Shown piece by piece: positions 6,901 through 14,082 of a stretch of 14,728 bases of DNA. How positions within the stretch are numbered: the first letter of the stretch is position 1; each line of letters opens with the position of its first letter. Both the position numbers and the translations under genes were made by a program. The DNA comes from Xanthobacteraceae bacterium. Lineage in GTDB: Bacteria; Pseudomonadota; Alphaproteobacteria; Rhizobiales; Xanthobacteraceae. The notes below the pieces were generated by a model, which did not search any database, was not told where the DNA came from, and saw only the letters and a program-made list of their open reading frames with translations. The stretch lies in assembly GCA_030037185.1 (NCBI GenBank), contig JASHRR010000293.1:1-14728 (forward strand). The letters run 5' to 3'.

Positions 6901-7758
6901 GCCGGCGATCTTCCAGCCGGTTGCATCCTTGACATAGCAGAGCTGGTCGGTCTGGAGCGATGAAATGAGCTCCTCGGCCACATATCCGACTTTGCCGGAC
7001 GGTGTGACGACGCGCAGGAAGGCCGGCTCCGGCGCTCCGGCGTCCGGCTGTTCCACCATGACGCGGACGAGGTGGACCCCGAGTTTGTCGATTACGGGCG
7101 CGTCGGCCTTCGCGGCGGCGCGCACCTCGACGTCCGGCATGCTGGGGTAGCCCCATTCGCTCGGCGAGGTACCGGTGTCCTTGGCCAACTGAGCTGCAGC
7201 CATCTCGTCGAAGTTCGGAATTGCCGGAGCGCACATGATCCCTTTGCGCTGCGGCACCGATTCCAGGGTTGCTTCATTGGCCGCCTCAGCCAAGCCCTGC
7301 CAGCCGGAGCCATCGGTGTTGTCGAGGTCAATCGCGGCCGCCAGATTGTCGATGCCGGATTTTTTCTTGTCGGCTTTGTCGCCCTTTTCGCCTATCCAGA
7401 AGAAGTTGCGCACGACGAGCCGCGCCAGTGCGGCACGGTCTTTTCGGCCGGCGATGTCGCCCAGCTGTTTGCGAAATGCCGTGAAGCTAGGGTCGTTGTA
7501 CGGCTGTGCCGGGGTCACCGGGATCGCTTTGTAGGGCTTGGGCGGGGCCAGTTGGCGGGGTTGCGCGGTTTGGCCTGCCGGCGCAGGCGCTTGCGCCCGC
7601 GGGGATTGGCCGGGTGGGCCGGCAGGCCCAATCTGTCCGGGGCCCGGAGCGAGTTGACCAGGACGCGGGGCCTGCGCCTGTGCCGGCAGTGCACACAGCG
7701 CAACGGCAGTGAATGCCCACAGCAACAACGACGGATAGGCAATACGGGAATGCGGCAT
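6883..7758 (-). CDS. Exported protein with proline-rich linker and SH3-like C-terminus, 291 residues, unknown function
   Basis: I do not recognise a named family. The product begins with a Sec signal peptide (about 1-29, ending AQAQA). A proline/glycine/glutamine/alanine-rich low-complexity linker follows to about residue 75. A conserved-looking helical domain comes next, with SFTAFRKQLGDIAGRKDRAALARLVVRNFFW, the acidic-basic GEKGDKADKKK patch, and LAAAIDLDNTDGSGWQGLAEAANE. The last 85 residues look like a bacterial SH3-type fold: ADAPVIDKLGVHLVRV, FLRVVTPSGKVGYVAEELI, and a final CYVKDATGWKIAGFAG strand pair. Such domains usually bind cell-wall or peptide ligands. The ATG at 7758 has CGGAG about 8 bases upstream. 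The gene is convergent with the heme-propeller gene and divergent from the small membrane protein gene, so it is probably transcribed alone. Export is well supported; everything beyond that is inference. Confidence 0.75.
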   Translation of the reverse strand: MPHSRIAYPSLLLWAFTAVALCALPAQAQAPRPGQLAPGPGQIGPAGPPGQSPRAQAPAPAGQTAQPRQLAPPKPYKAIPVTPAQPYNDPSFTAFRKQLGDIAGRKDRAALARLVVRNFFWIGEKGDKADKKKSGIDNLAAAIDLDNTDGSGWQGLAEAANEATLESVPQRKGIMCAPAIPNFDEMAAAQLAKDTGTSPSEWGYPSMPDVEVRAAAKADAPVIDKLGVHLVRVMVEQPDAGAPEPAFLRVVTPSGKVGYVAEELISSLQTDQLCYVKDATGWKIAGFAGEE

Positions 7759-7940
7759 TGAAGCGGCTCCGAGGTTGGAGAATGCAGCGCGCTATACAAC
7801 CCGAGTAGGGTGCAATTGCGACGCTGGTTCTGTCTACGCGCGAGCGAGGTAGCACGCAACCGAGCCGGCTGGAACCGCAGGCTTGGGCGGCGAGTTGGCT
7901 TTTCGGTCGGGAGGCGGACATATCCAGAACGGTCACTGAC

Positions 7941-8222
7941 TTGAGAAGCACGATCGCCCAGCTGCGCGACGACATCGATGCGGGCCGCACCGGCGACAAA
8001 GTCGATTGGCCGGACCCGGCCGCAGTACCGCTCGGGACGGACGAGGAGGCGGCCGGCACGCCGCCGGAGGCGTCGGCCGTCGAGACGGCGCTAAGGCTTG
8101 AGATGTCGCGATCGAGCAATTCAGTTGCCTATCGCGGGGTAGGAGCCGGGTGGCTGCTGATCGCGTTCGCGATGGCGCTCGGAATGGGATTGGTGGCATG
8201 GATCCTCTGGCAGGCCGGCTAG
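7941..8222 (+). CDS. Small membrane protein upstream of ndh, 93 residues, unknown function
   Basis: The reading frame encodes a hydrophilic N-terminal half with RDDIDAGRTGDKVDWPDPAAVPLGTDEEAAGTPPE and one C-terminal transmembrane helix (GVGAGWLLIAFAMALGMGLVAWILW). I recall similar small proteins in Bradyrhizobium-type genomes with the same GRTGDKV..PDPAA.PLGTD.EAAGTPP block, which supports a real gene. The start is unusual: there is no in-frame ATG before codon 55. The TTG at 7941 is the only standard alternative, but it has no ribosome site. A good GGGAGG at 7909-7914 instead points at an ATA codon at 7920, which would add ISRTVTD. The last 25 bases overlap the NDH-2 gene, suggesting co-translation. 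The N-terminal part probably faces the cytoplasm or sits on the membrane. No function is known to me. Confidence 0.7.
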   Translation: MRSTIAQLRDDIDAGRTGDKVDWPDPAAVPLGTDEEAAGTPPEASAVETALRLEMSRSSNSVAYRGVGAGWLLIAFAMALGMGLVAWILWQAG

Positions 8223-9529
8223 GCCGCGAGCCGAGCGCTTCGCGTATTTCTGAAAGCCGCGAAGCTGTCGCCGAGGCGCCTCGCGTCGTCATCGTCGGCG
8301 CGGGTTTCGGCGGGCTTGCCGCCGCAAAGGCGGTGGCACGGGCGCCCGTTCGTGTCACGCTGATCGATCGGGTGAATCATCACTGCTTTCAGCCGCTGCT
8401 CTACCAGGTTGCCACCGGCACGCTCTCTCCGGCCGATATCGCCTGGCCGGTGCGATCGATCTTGTCGCGCCAGCGGCACACCGAGATTCTGATGGCCGAG
8501 GTCACCGGGGTCGATGTTGGCGCCCGTGCGCTTGTGCTGAAGGGCGGCAAGCGCGTGGCCTACGACTACCTGATCCTCGCAACCGGAGCGACCTACTCCT
8601 ATTTCGGTCACGAGGAGTGGTTGCCGGCAGCCCCCGGACTAAAGCGCATCGAGGACGCAACCGCGATCCGCCGGCGCCTGTTGCTCGCTTTCGAACGGGC
8701 GGAACTCGAGGACGATGAAGCGCAGAGGCGGCGCCTGATGACCTTTGTCGTGGTCGGCGGCGGACCGACCGGGGTCGAGATGGCAGGGGCGATCGCCGAT
8801 ATGGCGCGTCTCACGCTGGCCCGCGATTTCCGTCGCATCGATCCGCGCAACTCCCGCATCGTGCTGGTCGAGGCCGGGTCGCGCCTGCTCGCTGCTTTTC
8901 CCGAGACACTGAGCGGGTATGCGCAGCGTGCCCTGCAATCGATGCACGTGGAGGTGCGGACCTCGGCAAAGGTTGTGGACCTCGACGAACACCGGGTCCG
9001 CACGGCCGCAGGCGACTGCATCGAGGCCGCGACCGTCATATGGGCTGCCGGCGTCGCCGCCTCGCCGGCCGCAACCTGGCTCTCGGCACCCGCTGATCGG
9101 AGCGGACGGATCAGGGTCGAGCCGGACCTGTCGGTTCCCGGCCACCCGGAAATCTTCGCGATCGGCGATACCGCTTTGGCCCTCGGACCTACCGGCACGC
9201 CGGCGCCGGGCTTGGCGCCGGCCGCAAAGCAGATGGGACGCTATGTGGGTCGGTTGATCGCCGCCCGGGTGCAATCATGCGCCGCGCCCGCTCCTTTTCG
9301 TTACCGCGACCTCGGCGATCTCGCAACGATCGGACGCAAACGCGCCGTGGTGTCGTTTGGTCGCCTTCGCCTGACGGGTTTTGTCGCCTGGGTGTTCTGG
9401 AGCGCGGCCCACATTTATTTCCTGATTGGCGTGCGAAACCGCGTCGTGGTGGCCCTCAACTGGATATGGGAGTACGTCACGCTGCAACGCGGCGCCCGCC
9501 TGATCCTGCGGGCGATCCTCTTTATTTGA
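8198..9529 (+). CDS. ndh: Type II NADH dehydrogenase (NDH-2), FAD-dependent NADH:quinone oxidoreductase
   Basis: NDH-2 is a peripheral membrane flavoprotein that oxidises NADH and reduces quinone without pumping protons. From the ATG at 8198 the protein has 443 residues, normal for the family. It shows the N-terminal FAD fold VVIVGAGFGGLAAAKAV and the quinone-side segment HHCFQPLLYQVATGTLSP. ILATGATYSYFGHEEW comes next, followed by the NADH-binding fold FVVVGGGPTGVEMAGAIAD. The second FAD motif is IFAIGDTALALG, followed by AAKQMGRYVGRLI and an amphipathic/hydrophobic C-terminus (GFVAWVFWSAAHIYFLIGVRNR) for membrane attachment. An in-frame GTG at 8150 behind AGGAG would add 16 residues and is a possible alternative start. 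The gene overlaps the small membrane protein gene upstream by 25 bases. Its end overlaps the convergent hydrolase gene by 8 bases, leaving no room for a terminator. Confidence 0.92.
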   Translation: MDPLAGRLGREPSASRISESREAVAEAPRVVIVGAGFGGLAAAKAVARAPVRVTLIDRVNHHCFQPLLYQVATGTLSPADIAWPVRSILSRQRHTEILMAEVTGVDVGARALVLKGGKRVAYDYLILATGATYSYFGHEEWLPAAPGLKRIEDATAIRRRLLLAFERAELEDDEAQRRRLMTFVVVGGGPTGVEMAGAIADMARLTLARDFRRIDPRNSRIVLVEAGSRLLAAFPETLSGYAQRALQSMHVEVRTSAKVVDLDEHRVRTAAGDCIEAATVIWAAGVAASPAATWLSAPADRSGRIRVEPDLSVPGHPEIFAIGDTALALGPTGTPAPGLAPAAKQMGRYVGRLIAARVQSCAAPAPFRYRDLGDLATIGRKRAVVSFGRLRLTGFVAWVFWSAAHIYFLIGVRNRVVVALNWIWEYVTLQRGARLILRAILFI

Positions 9530-10679
9530 CGTTATGCACCACCCATTCGTCGATGACGCGGGCGATGTCGAGATTGTTCTTCTCGATCATCACCATGTGG
9601 CCGTTGCCGTGAATGCCCTTGTCCTGCAGGCGGATGTATTCGGCTTTGACGCCGGCCTGATTGAGGTATTTGACCGTGCAGTGATCGTAGACTTGATGAT
9701 AGGAAGCCTCGCCCGCCATCACCATGACGGGGATGTTCTTCAAATTAATGAGCTGGCGCGCCGGCGCCTTCTGCATCCAGCACACGAACAGATCCGGACC
9801 GTCGGCCTTGGCTTCTCGCTCGATCGCCAGCTCGCCCGGGTCCTTGATCGGCGGATCGTAGGTGATCGGAATGTCGGTCGGTCCCCAGGCGCGCGCCTTC
9901 CCGCTCGCAATGATGGCGCCCTCGAACGGAGGCCCCGCCGGTTCGATGGCGACGATCGCCTTGACGAGGCGCGGCCGCGCATCGGCGATCAACCAGCCGA
10001 ATGCCCCCGACTGGGAATGGGTGAGCACGATCGCGGGTCCGATCCGATCGAGCAGCGCTGCCCCGGCATCCTTGTTGCGCTGTTCGGTCTCTTCGGCCGA
10101 CAACACGGTTTCGACCTGGGTCGCATAGAAGGCATCGAAATAGGGGTCGCCCTTCTTGCCCTTGTTGGCGCCGTCGCCGGGCCATTGGGTGTGCAGCTTG
10201 GCCTGCGGCCAGGTGCCTGCGCTCTCGATCGCGGTGAACTGGAATTCCTCATTTTGCGCCGTGAACATGCGGGTCGGACCGTCTCCCGGATGGACCGCCG
10301 AGCGCCCGCGCATCGGCTGGTCGATCATGTAGACGACATAGCCTTGTTCGACGAAATACTCGGCCCATCCCTTGCGCCCGTCCGGCGTGCCCATCCAGTT
10401 GGTGGCAGTCTGGGCGGCGCCGTGGATGAGCACCAGCGGATAGGGCCGCCGCACATCCCTGGGCGCCAGCACTTCCACGTAGATCTGGCCCTGCATGATT
10501 TGTTTGCCGGCCTCGCCGACATATTTGCCGCCCACATAGAAATAGCCGCGCTGGCCGACCGCCGATTGATCGACCGCGGGCACCGGCAGCTTGGGCGGTT
10601 CCGCCCGTGCCGGCGCGATCGCGGCGGTGAGAAGGGGCAACACAACGCCGCAGGCGATTCGTGACATGAGACGCCTCAT
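9522..10679 (-). CDS. Exported alpha/beta hydrolase, 385 residues
   Basis: This is a secreted or periplasmic serine hydrolase of unknown substrate. The ATG at 10679 has an excellent GGGGAGG site 6 bases upstream. Residues 1-27 are a signal peptide ending ARA. The fold is shown by the oxyanion segment PLVLIHGAAQTATNW, the VVYMIDQPMRGRS strand-loop, and the nucleophile elbow VLTHSQSGAFGW with S224 as probable nucleophile (small-x-Ser-x-small, S222-Q-S-G-A226). A late strand VMVMAGEASYH and the HGNGHMVMIE loop with H357 and H361 follow; one of these is the likely catalytic histidine. The insertion with DPYFDAFYATQVETVLS between the core strands probably forms a lid. The gene is last in the minus-strand series after the YVTN propeller, 198 bases away and behind a possible terminator, so it may have its own promoter. 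Esterase, lipase or lactonase activity are all possible. Confidence 0.85.
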   Translation of the reverse strand: MRRLMSRIACGVVLPLLTAAIAPARAEPPKLPVPAVDQSAVGQRGYFYVGGKYVGEAGKQIMQGQIYVEVLAPRDVRRPYPLVLIHGAAQTATNWMGTPDGRKGWAEYFVEQGYVVYMIDQPMRGRSAVHPGDGPTRMFTAQNEEFQFTAIESAGTWPQAKLHTQWPGDGANKGKKGDPYFDAFYATQVETVLSAEETEQRNKDAGAALLDRIGPAIVLTHSQSGAFGWLIADARPRLVKAIVAIEPAGPPFEGAIIASGKARAWGPTDIPITYDPPIKDPGELAIEREAKADGPDLFVCWMQKAPARQLINLKNIPVMVMAGEASYHQVYDHCTVKYLNQAGVKAEYIRLQDKGIHGNGHMVMIEKNNLDIARVIDEWVVHNVK

Positions 10680-10818
10680 CGTTTTCCTCCCCGCACGCCG
10701 CCGCGAGCGTGCGCGGCGCCGCCGTCGGGGCGACCTGTGGTCGCCATTTTCAGAGTGTCAGAGGTCGGTCATCAGAACGCCAGCACGGCTGCGGCGATTG
10801 CGGATCACGGGTAAGGCA

Positions 10819-10841
10819 AGGGCGACCACAAAGGCCGCCCT
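10819..10841 (-). terminator. Probable terminator after the YVTN propeller gene
   Basis: Read on the minus strand, GGGCGGCC and GGTCGCCC enclose a TTTGT loop, giving eight pairs with one G:U wobble. The hairpin starts about 37 bases after the stop of the propeller gene and is followed by TTGCCTT. On the plus strand the same site has an A/C mismatch, so the structure is better in the minus-strand RNA, fitting its position. The weak T content makes this only probable. Confidence 0.45.
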
Positions 10842-10877
10842 GTCCTCAACGCGTCCCAGTCCATAAACCAGCTGGAT

Positions 10878-11975
10878 TTAAGGGGCCATCCAGGTGGCGT
10901 TGCGTGCCGGTGCGAACCCGACCGGAATCAGCGCGGTTTCCTTCAAAGATTTGATATCGACCGCCGAGACGTTGTTGGTGTGTTCATTGGCGACATAGGC
11001 GGTCTTGTCGTCGGGTGTGATCGTCAGCCAGCCCGCTCCCCTGCCGCCAAGAGCGGCGCCTCCCAGCAGCTTCACGTCCGGTAGCGAGTAGGCGTAGAGG
11101 GTGCTGTTGAGCCTGCTGTTGACCAGCAGCGTCTTCTGGTCCGAGGTGATGGCGATGCCGTGAGACGCGGCAGGCCCCCCGAAGGGGTTTTGTTGTGCAG
11201 GCGGTATATCGGGAAGCTTGATTTGATTGGTTCTCACGCGCGTTGCAAAGTCGAGCACCGCAAATCCGTTAAGGCCGCCGTTCTGCGCATATATCTTATC
11301 GGTGGAGCCGTCGGCATTCTTGGAGACGGCCATCGGCGAGGGGGCCGGACTCATCGGCAACGTCCAAGCCACCTCGTTTGTTCGCGTGTCAACTACGGTC
11401 ATCACGTTTGCGGGCGGTTTGGCGCCGCGGCTATTGCCGACAATCACGTACTTGCCATCCGGCGTGACGTTGAGATCGTGGACGCCGCCCTTGAGCGGGA
11501 TGGTTTTGACGTTCTCAAGCGAGCGGGTGTCAATGACGTCGACGCCGCCGCTCGGATTGGCCTTGATCTGCGGAAAATCCGACAAGTCGTCGTAGGTCAG
11601 GGCGATCGCCACATAGAGCCAGCGCCCGTCCGGCGTGAGATCGATGAGGTTGGGGTTTCCGCTCAGAGCAATTCGCTTGGTTATCTGAAGGGTTTTGCCG
11701 TCGATGACCGTGACGGTATCGGTGGCCTCTTCGCTGACATAGATTCGGCTGCCGTCCGGGGCCACCGCAAGCCCATGTGGCGCCTCGATCCCCTTGATCT
11801 CGCCCACCACCTTGTTCGAGGCGGCATCGATAATGTGGATGTTATCGCCGGCGGAGTTGGTCTGGATGATCCGCAGCTTCGATTGCTGCGCGTCCGCCAA
11901 TGAAGACCACGCCGTGCACAGGAGAATCCCAGCCAAAGCTGTAAGAGTCCCGCGAAACGCCTGCCTGCTCGTCAT
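10878..11975 (-). CDS. Exported YVTN-type beta-propeller protein, 365 residues
   Basis: This is a periplasmic seven-bladed propeller of the YVTN/YncE-like type, likely a binding or scaffold protein. The start is very clear: TAAGGAGG lies 7 bases before the ATG at 11975. A signal peptide (about 1-29, ending ADA) precedes repeated blade motifs: NIHIIDAASNKVVGEI, APDGSRIYVSEEATDTVTVIDGKT, TPDGRWLYVAIA, GVDVIDTRSLENVKTI, TPDGKYVIVGNSRG, SDQKTLLVNSRLNSTLYAYSL and TPDDKTAYVANEHTNNVSAVDI. No catalytic motif and no heme site are present. The gene lies 88 bases downstream of a small c-type heme protein gene on the same strand, and the gap contains a perfect palindrome that can also pair with this gene's ribosome site. 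A heme protein delivering electrons to a partner bound by the propeller is one possibility; this is inference. Confidence 0.87.
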   Translation of the reverse strand: MTSRQAFRGTLTALAGILLCTAWSSLADAQQSKLRIIQTNSAGDNIHIIDAASNKVVGEIKGIEAPHGLAVAPDGSRIYVSEEATDTVTVIDGKTLQITKRIALSGNPNLIDLTPDGRWLYVAIALTYDDLSDFPQIKANPSGGVDVIDTRSLENVKTIPLKGGVHDLNVTPDGKYVIVGNSRGAKPPANVMTVVDTRTNEVAWTLPMSPAPSPMAVSKNADGSTDKIYAQNGGLNGFAVLDFATRVRTNQIKLPDIPPAQQNPFGGPAASHGIAITSDQKTLLVNSRLNSTLYAYSLPDVKLLGGAALGGRGAGWLTITPDDKTAYVANEHTNNVSAVDIKSLKETALIPVGFAPARNATWMAP

Positions 11976-12003
11976 CTTGGTTCCTCCTTAGCTTTCAACG
12001 ATG

Positions 12004-12025
12004 TCCTCCTGATCGATCAGGAGGA
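12004..12025. promoter_or_regulatory. 22-base perfect palindrome between the heme and propeller genes
   Basis: The half-site TCCTCCTGATC is followed directly by its own reverse complement. In the minus-strand RNA it can fold into a nine-pair stem with a UCGA loop, ending 28 bases before the ATG of the propeller gene. The upstream arm, extended to GTTCCTCCT (12027-12019), is also exactly complementary to AGGAGGAAC (11988-11980), the ribosome site of that gene. The palindrome could therefore be an RNA switch element, a dimeric operator, or both. No T-run follows, so termination is unlikely. Confidence 0.55.
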
Positions 12026-12063
12026 ACGTCCGTTCGTTTAGGAGACAAATTGGTTATGGACCG

Positions 12064-12519
12064 TTATTTCAGCTTCGCGCCCAGCACGAATGCATTCAAC
12101 GTTTGCCAATCCGGGTCCTGCTTGGAGGCGAATTGCTGACCGCCGCCGTGATGAGGATCCCCGCCGGCCTCCTCGGCAAGCGGATGCACGACCAGCTTGC
12201 TCCCCTCGAAGCCGGGCTGAGCCACCTTCTGGACCAGCACGAAGTTTCGGCGCGACTGCTCCTCGGTCCAGCTGGTGCTCCCGGGCGACAGCCGCACCAG
12301 GTGGAACGGCGCGTTATTGAACGTATGACAAACAACGCATCGCGCGTGGCCGGGCCGCTTAGCAAGGAACACGGGCTCGACCTTGGCCTTGAAAAAGTCG
12401 TAATCCAGCGACGGCGATGCGGCGGAAGAAGCCTGTTGGCTCCACGCTTTGGTGATCGGCCCGGCTGCCACCAATGACAGACACGCCGCGGCCAGCGCGC
12501 AAGACGAGGCCCTCTTCAT
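12064..12519 (-). CDS. Exported mono-heme c-type cytochrome-like protein, 151 residues
   Basis: The ATG at 12519 follows AGGGAGGG. A signal peptide (about 1-27, ending AWS) directs the protein to the periplasm, where heme would attach at C61-V-V-C64-H65. The surrounding pattern is YDFFKAKVEPVFLAKRPGHA, CVVCHTFNNAPFHL, LSPGSTSWTEEQSRRNF, then a LVVHPLAEEAGG and HHGGGQQF segment. It resembles short proteins I associate with the planctomycete/acidobacterial type cytochrome group (PSCyt-like). The mature protein contains no methionine, so a Met axial ligand is excluded; H112, H123 or H124 is the likely distal ligand, if there is one. It is probably cotranscribed with the YVTN propeller gene from a promoter at 12560-12589. 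The role is presumably electron transfer, but the partner is not identifiable here. Confidence 0.83.
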   Translation of the reverse strand: MKRASSCALAAACLSLVAAGPITKAWSQQASSAASPSLDYDFFKAKVEPVFLAKRPGHARCVVCHTFNNAPFHLVRLSPGSTSWTEEQSRRNFVLVQKVAQPGFEGSKLVVHPLAEEAGGDPHHGGGQQFASKQDPDWQTLNAFVLGAKLK

Positions 12520-12559
12520 GCGGACCCTCCCTGAGAGATTATATGATTAGGCGACGAAA

Positions 12560-12589
12560 ACTCTAGGCTCAGGCTAAAGCTCTTGTCAA
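12560..12589 (-). promoter_or_regulatory. Sigma-70-type promoter for the heme/propeller genes
   Basis: On the minus strand a perfect TTGACA (-35, 12589-12584) is followed after 18 bases by TAGAGT (-10, 12565-12560, four of six consensus bases). Transcription would begin about 35 bases before the ATG at 12519, leaving room for the AGGGAGGG site. A perfect TATAAT at 12543-12538 also exists but has no -35 and lies too near the ribosome site. Confidence 0.5.
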
Positions 12590-12696
12590 GTTACGGCCCT
12601 GGCGCGGGTCTCGCACGGGGCGCGCGGCGCCAGGCAAGACGCCGAGGAATTGACGGCTTTTTCTTTCCAGCGAGAGAGGCGCTCCAATTCGGCCCA

Positions 12697-14082
12697 TCAC
12701 GGCGGGCCAAACTTGTAGGAGACCACCGTCCGCCAGACATGCTCGTGCAGATTGCTGGTGAGCGTTTGGGCAGCGCCGCCGGCGACCGCCGGGTTGGCAA
12801 AGGTATCGCTGACGCTGCCGAGGCCGAGATAAAGATACTCGGTCCGCGTCGTCCAGTTCGGACCGAGCAGGCCGAAAAAATTCAACTTGTTCTCGATGCC
12901 GCCGCCGACCGCAAAGCCGGATTGGCCGTGGGAGAACGAGGCGCTCCCGGCCGCGGGCTGCACGATGTTGTCCTTCACTTGCGCAAACGCGCCGCCGGCG
13001 GTCCCATAGAACAGGGCCGGCCCCAGCGCGTAGCCCAACCGGCCGCGGGCGGTGCCGAACCAGGAGAGCTTCTGATCGATCGTCGTGGCGTCCACGCCGC
13101 AGAGGTTCACGCAGGTGAGATATCCACTGCCGGTGCTGTCCTGAAAATCGGCATCGACGCCGACAACCCAGCTTCCGAACTGCCAATTGTATCCAATGAT
13201 ACCGCCGCCCTCGAAACCGCGCGGCGACAGCTCGAAGCTTTCGGCATTGGCCGCCGGGATGATCAACGTGCTGTCATTGCGACCCAAGCCGAACCCGAAG
13301 GTGCCGCCGACGAACAGACCCGCCCAATTGGAGATCGGCGCAATGGCAACAGATTGATCCGGACCAAAGTGGTAATTGATGCCGCCGCGGAATATCTGCT
13401 CCTCATACTTCGTTACCAATATTCCGGTTGCGGGCGAGGCGACCGCGGCGCTGCCGAGATCGAGGTAGAGGTACTCGGCCTTGGCCGTCCAGTTGCCAGC
13501 GAGTGCCGCCTCAACGCCGGCGCCCCATGCCCAGCCGGTCTTGGTCGCGGTGGTGGTCGCGGCATTGGTGAGGCCGCCGAGGGTGGTGGCAAGGCCGGTT
13601 TCCGTCCCCCCATAAGCCGCGCCTGCGGTCACGTAGGTCAACACCTGGCCGTTTGCCAAGCCAAGGCGCCCCCGCGTCGTGCCGAACCAGTTGAGCTTCT
13701 GATCGATCAAAGCGGATGATCCGGCGAAACAGTTCAGCAGGCAGGTGCGCGGATCCGAAATGCCCGCCCCCTGAATGTCGGTTTCGGCGCCGAGCACGAA
13801 GCTGCCGATCTGATAATTGAAGCCCAACTGACCGCCGCCGAATGCCCCGGCCGGTACGGCGTTGAAGGTCTCGAAAGCGGCACCGGATGCGAGGATGCCC
13901 TCGCTCTGCCCGACGCCGTAACCGGCATTCGCCCCGATATACCAGCCGGTCCAGGCGTAAGGTGCCGGCAGCGGCGGCGCGAGGGGAGCCTTGACGGCCA
14001 TATCGGCGCCGAGCGCGGGCACGCCAAGCGCGAGCAGCAATGGCGCCCCAGCGAGCAGCATACCGCAATTGCTTCGTGTCAT
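12697..14082 (-). CDS. Tandem-duplicated outer-membrane beta-barrel protein (Omp25/Omp31-like), 461 residues
   Basis: This is an outer-membrane protein of the small-barrel family common in Hyphomicrobiales (Omp25/Omp31/RopB-like). A signal peptide ends near residue 26, followed by the typical DMAVKAP linker. The chain contains two barrel units of about 210 residues. Unit one has WTGWYIGANAGYGVG, IDQKLNWFGTTRGRLG, NWTAKAEYLYLDLGS and FRGGINYHFGP. Unit two has WAGLFVGGTFGFGLG, IDQKLSWFGTARGRLG, NWTTRTEYLYLGLGS and a final WRTVVSYKFGPP. Usual members have one unit of about 200-280 residues, so this is an in-frame duplication. A CxxxC pair recurs at the same place in each unit (C114/C118 and C324/C328), perhaps a disulphide in a surface loop. 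The ATG at 14082 has no strong ribosome site. A possible hairpin (GGCCC/GGGCC) overlaps the stop. No other gene shares its transcript clearly. Confidence 0.88.
   Translation of the reverse strand: MTRSNCGMLLAGAPLLLALGVPALGADMAVKAPLAPPLPAPYAWTGWYIGANAGYGVGQSEGILASGAAFETFNAVPAGAFGGGQLGFNYQIGSFVLGAETDIQGAGISDPRTCLLNCFAGSSALIDQKLNWFGTTRGRLGLANGQVLTYVTAGAAYGGTETGLATTLGGLTNAATTTATKTGWAWGAGVEAALAGNWTAKAEYLYLDLGSAAVASPATGILVTKYEEQIFRGGINYHFGPDQSVAIAPISNWAGLFVGGTFGFGLGRNDSTLIIPAANAESFELSPRGFEGGGIIGYNWQFGSWVVGVDADFQDSTGSGYLTCVNLCGVDATTIDQKLSWFGTARGRLGYALGPALFYGTAGGAFAQVKDNIVQPAAGSASFSHGQSGFAVGGGIENKLNFFGLLGPNWTTRTEYLYLGLGSVSDTFANPAVAGGAAQTLTSNLHEHVWRTVVSYKFGPP

Noticed and set aside
12583..13719. 378-codon plus-strand open frame opposite the double-barrel gene
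   Set aside because: It has no ribosome site or motif; its repeated look (KIQLVLDAAADRK etc.) only mirrors the duplication on the other strand.
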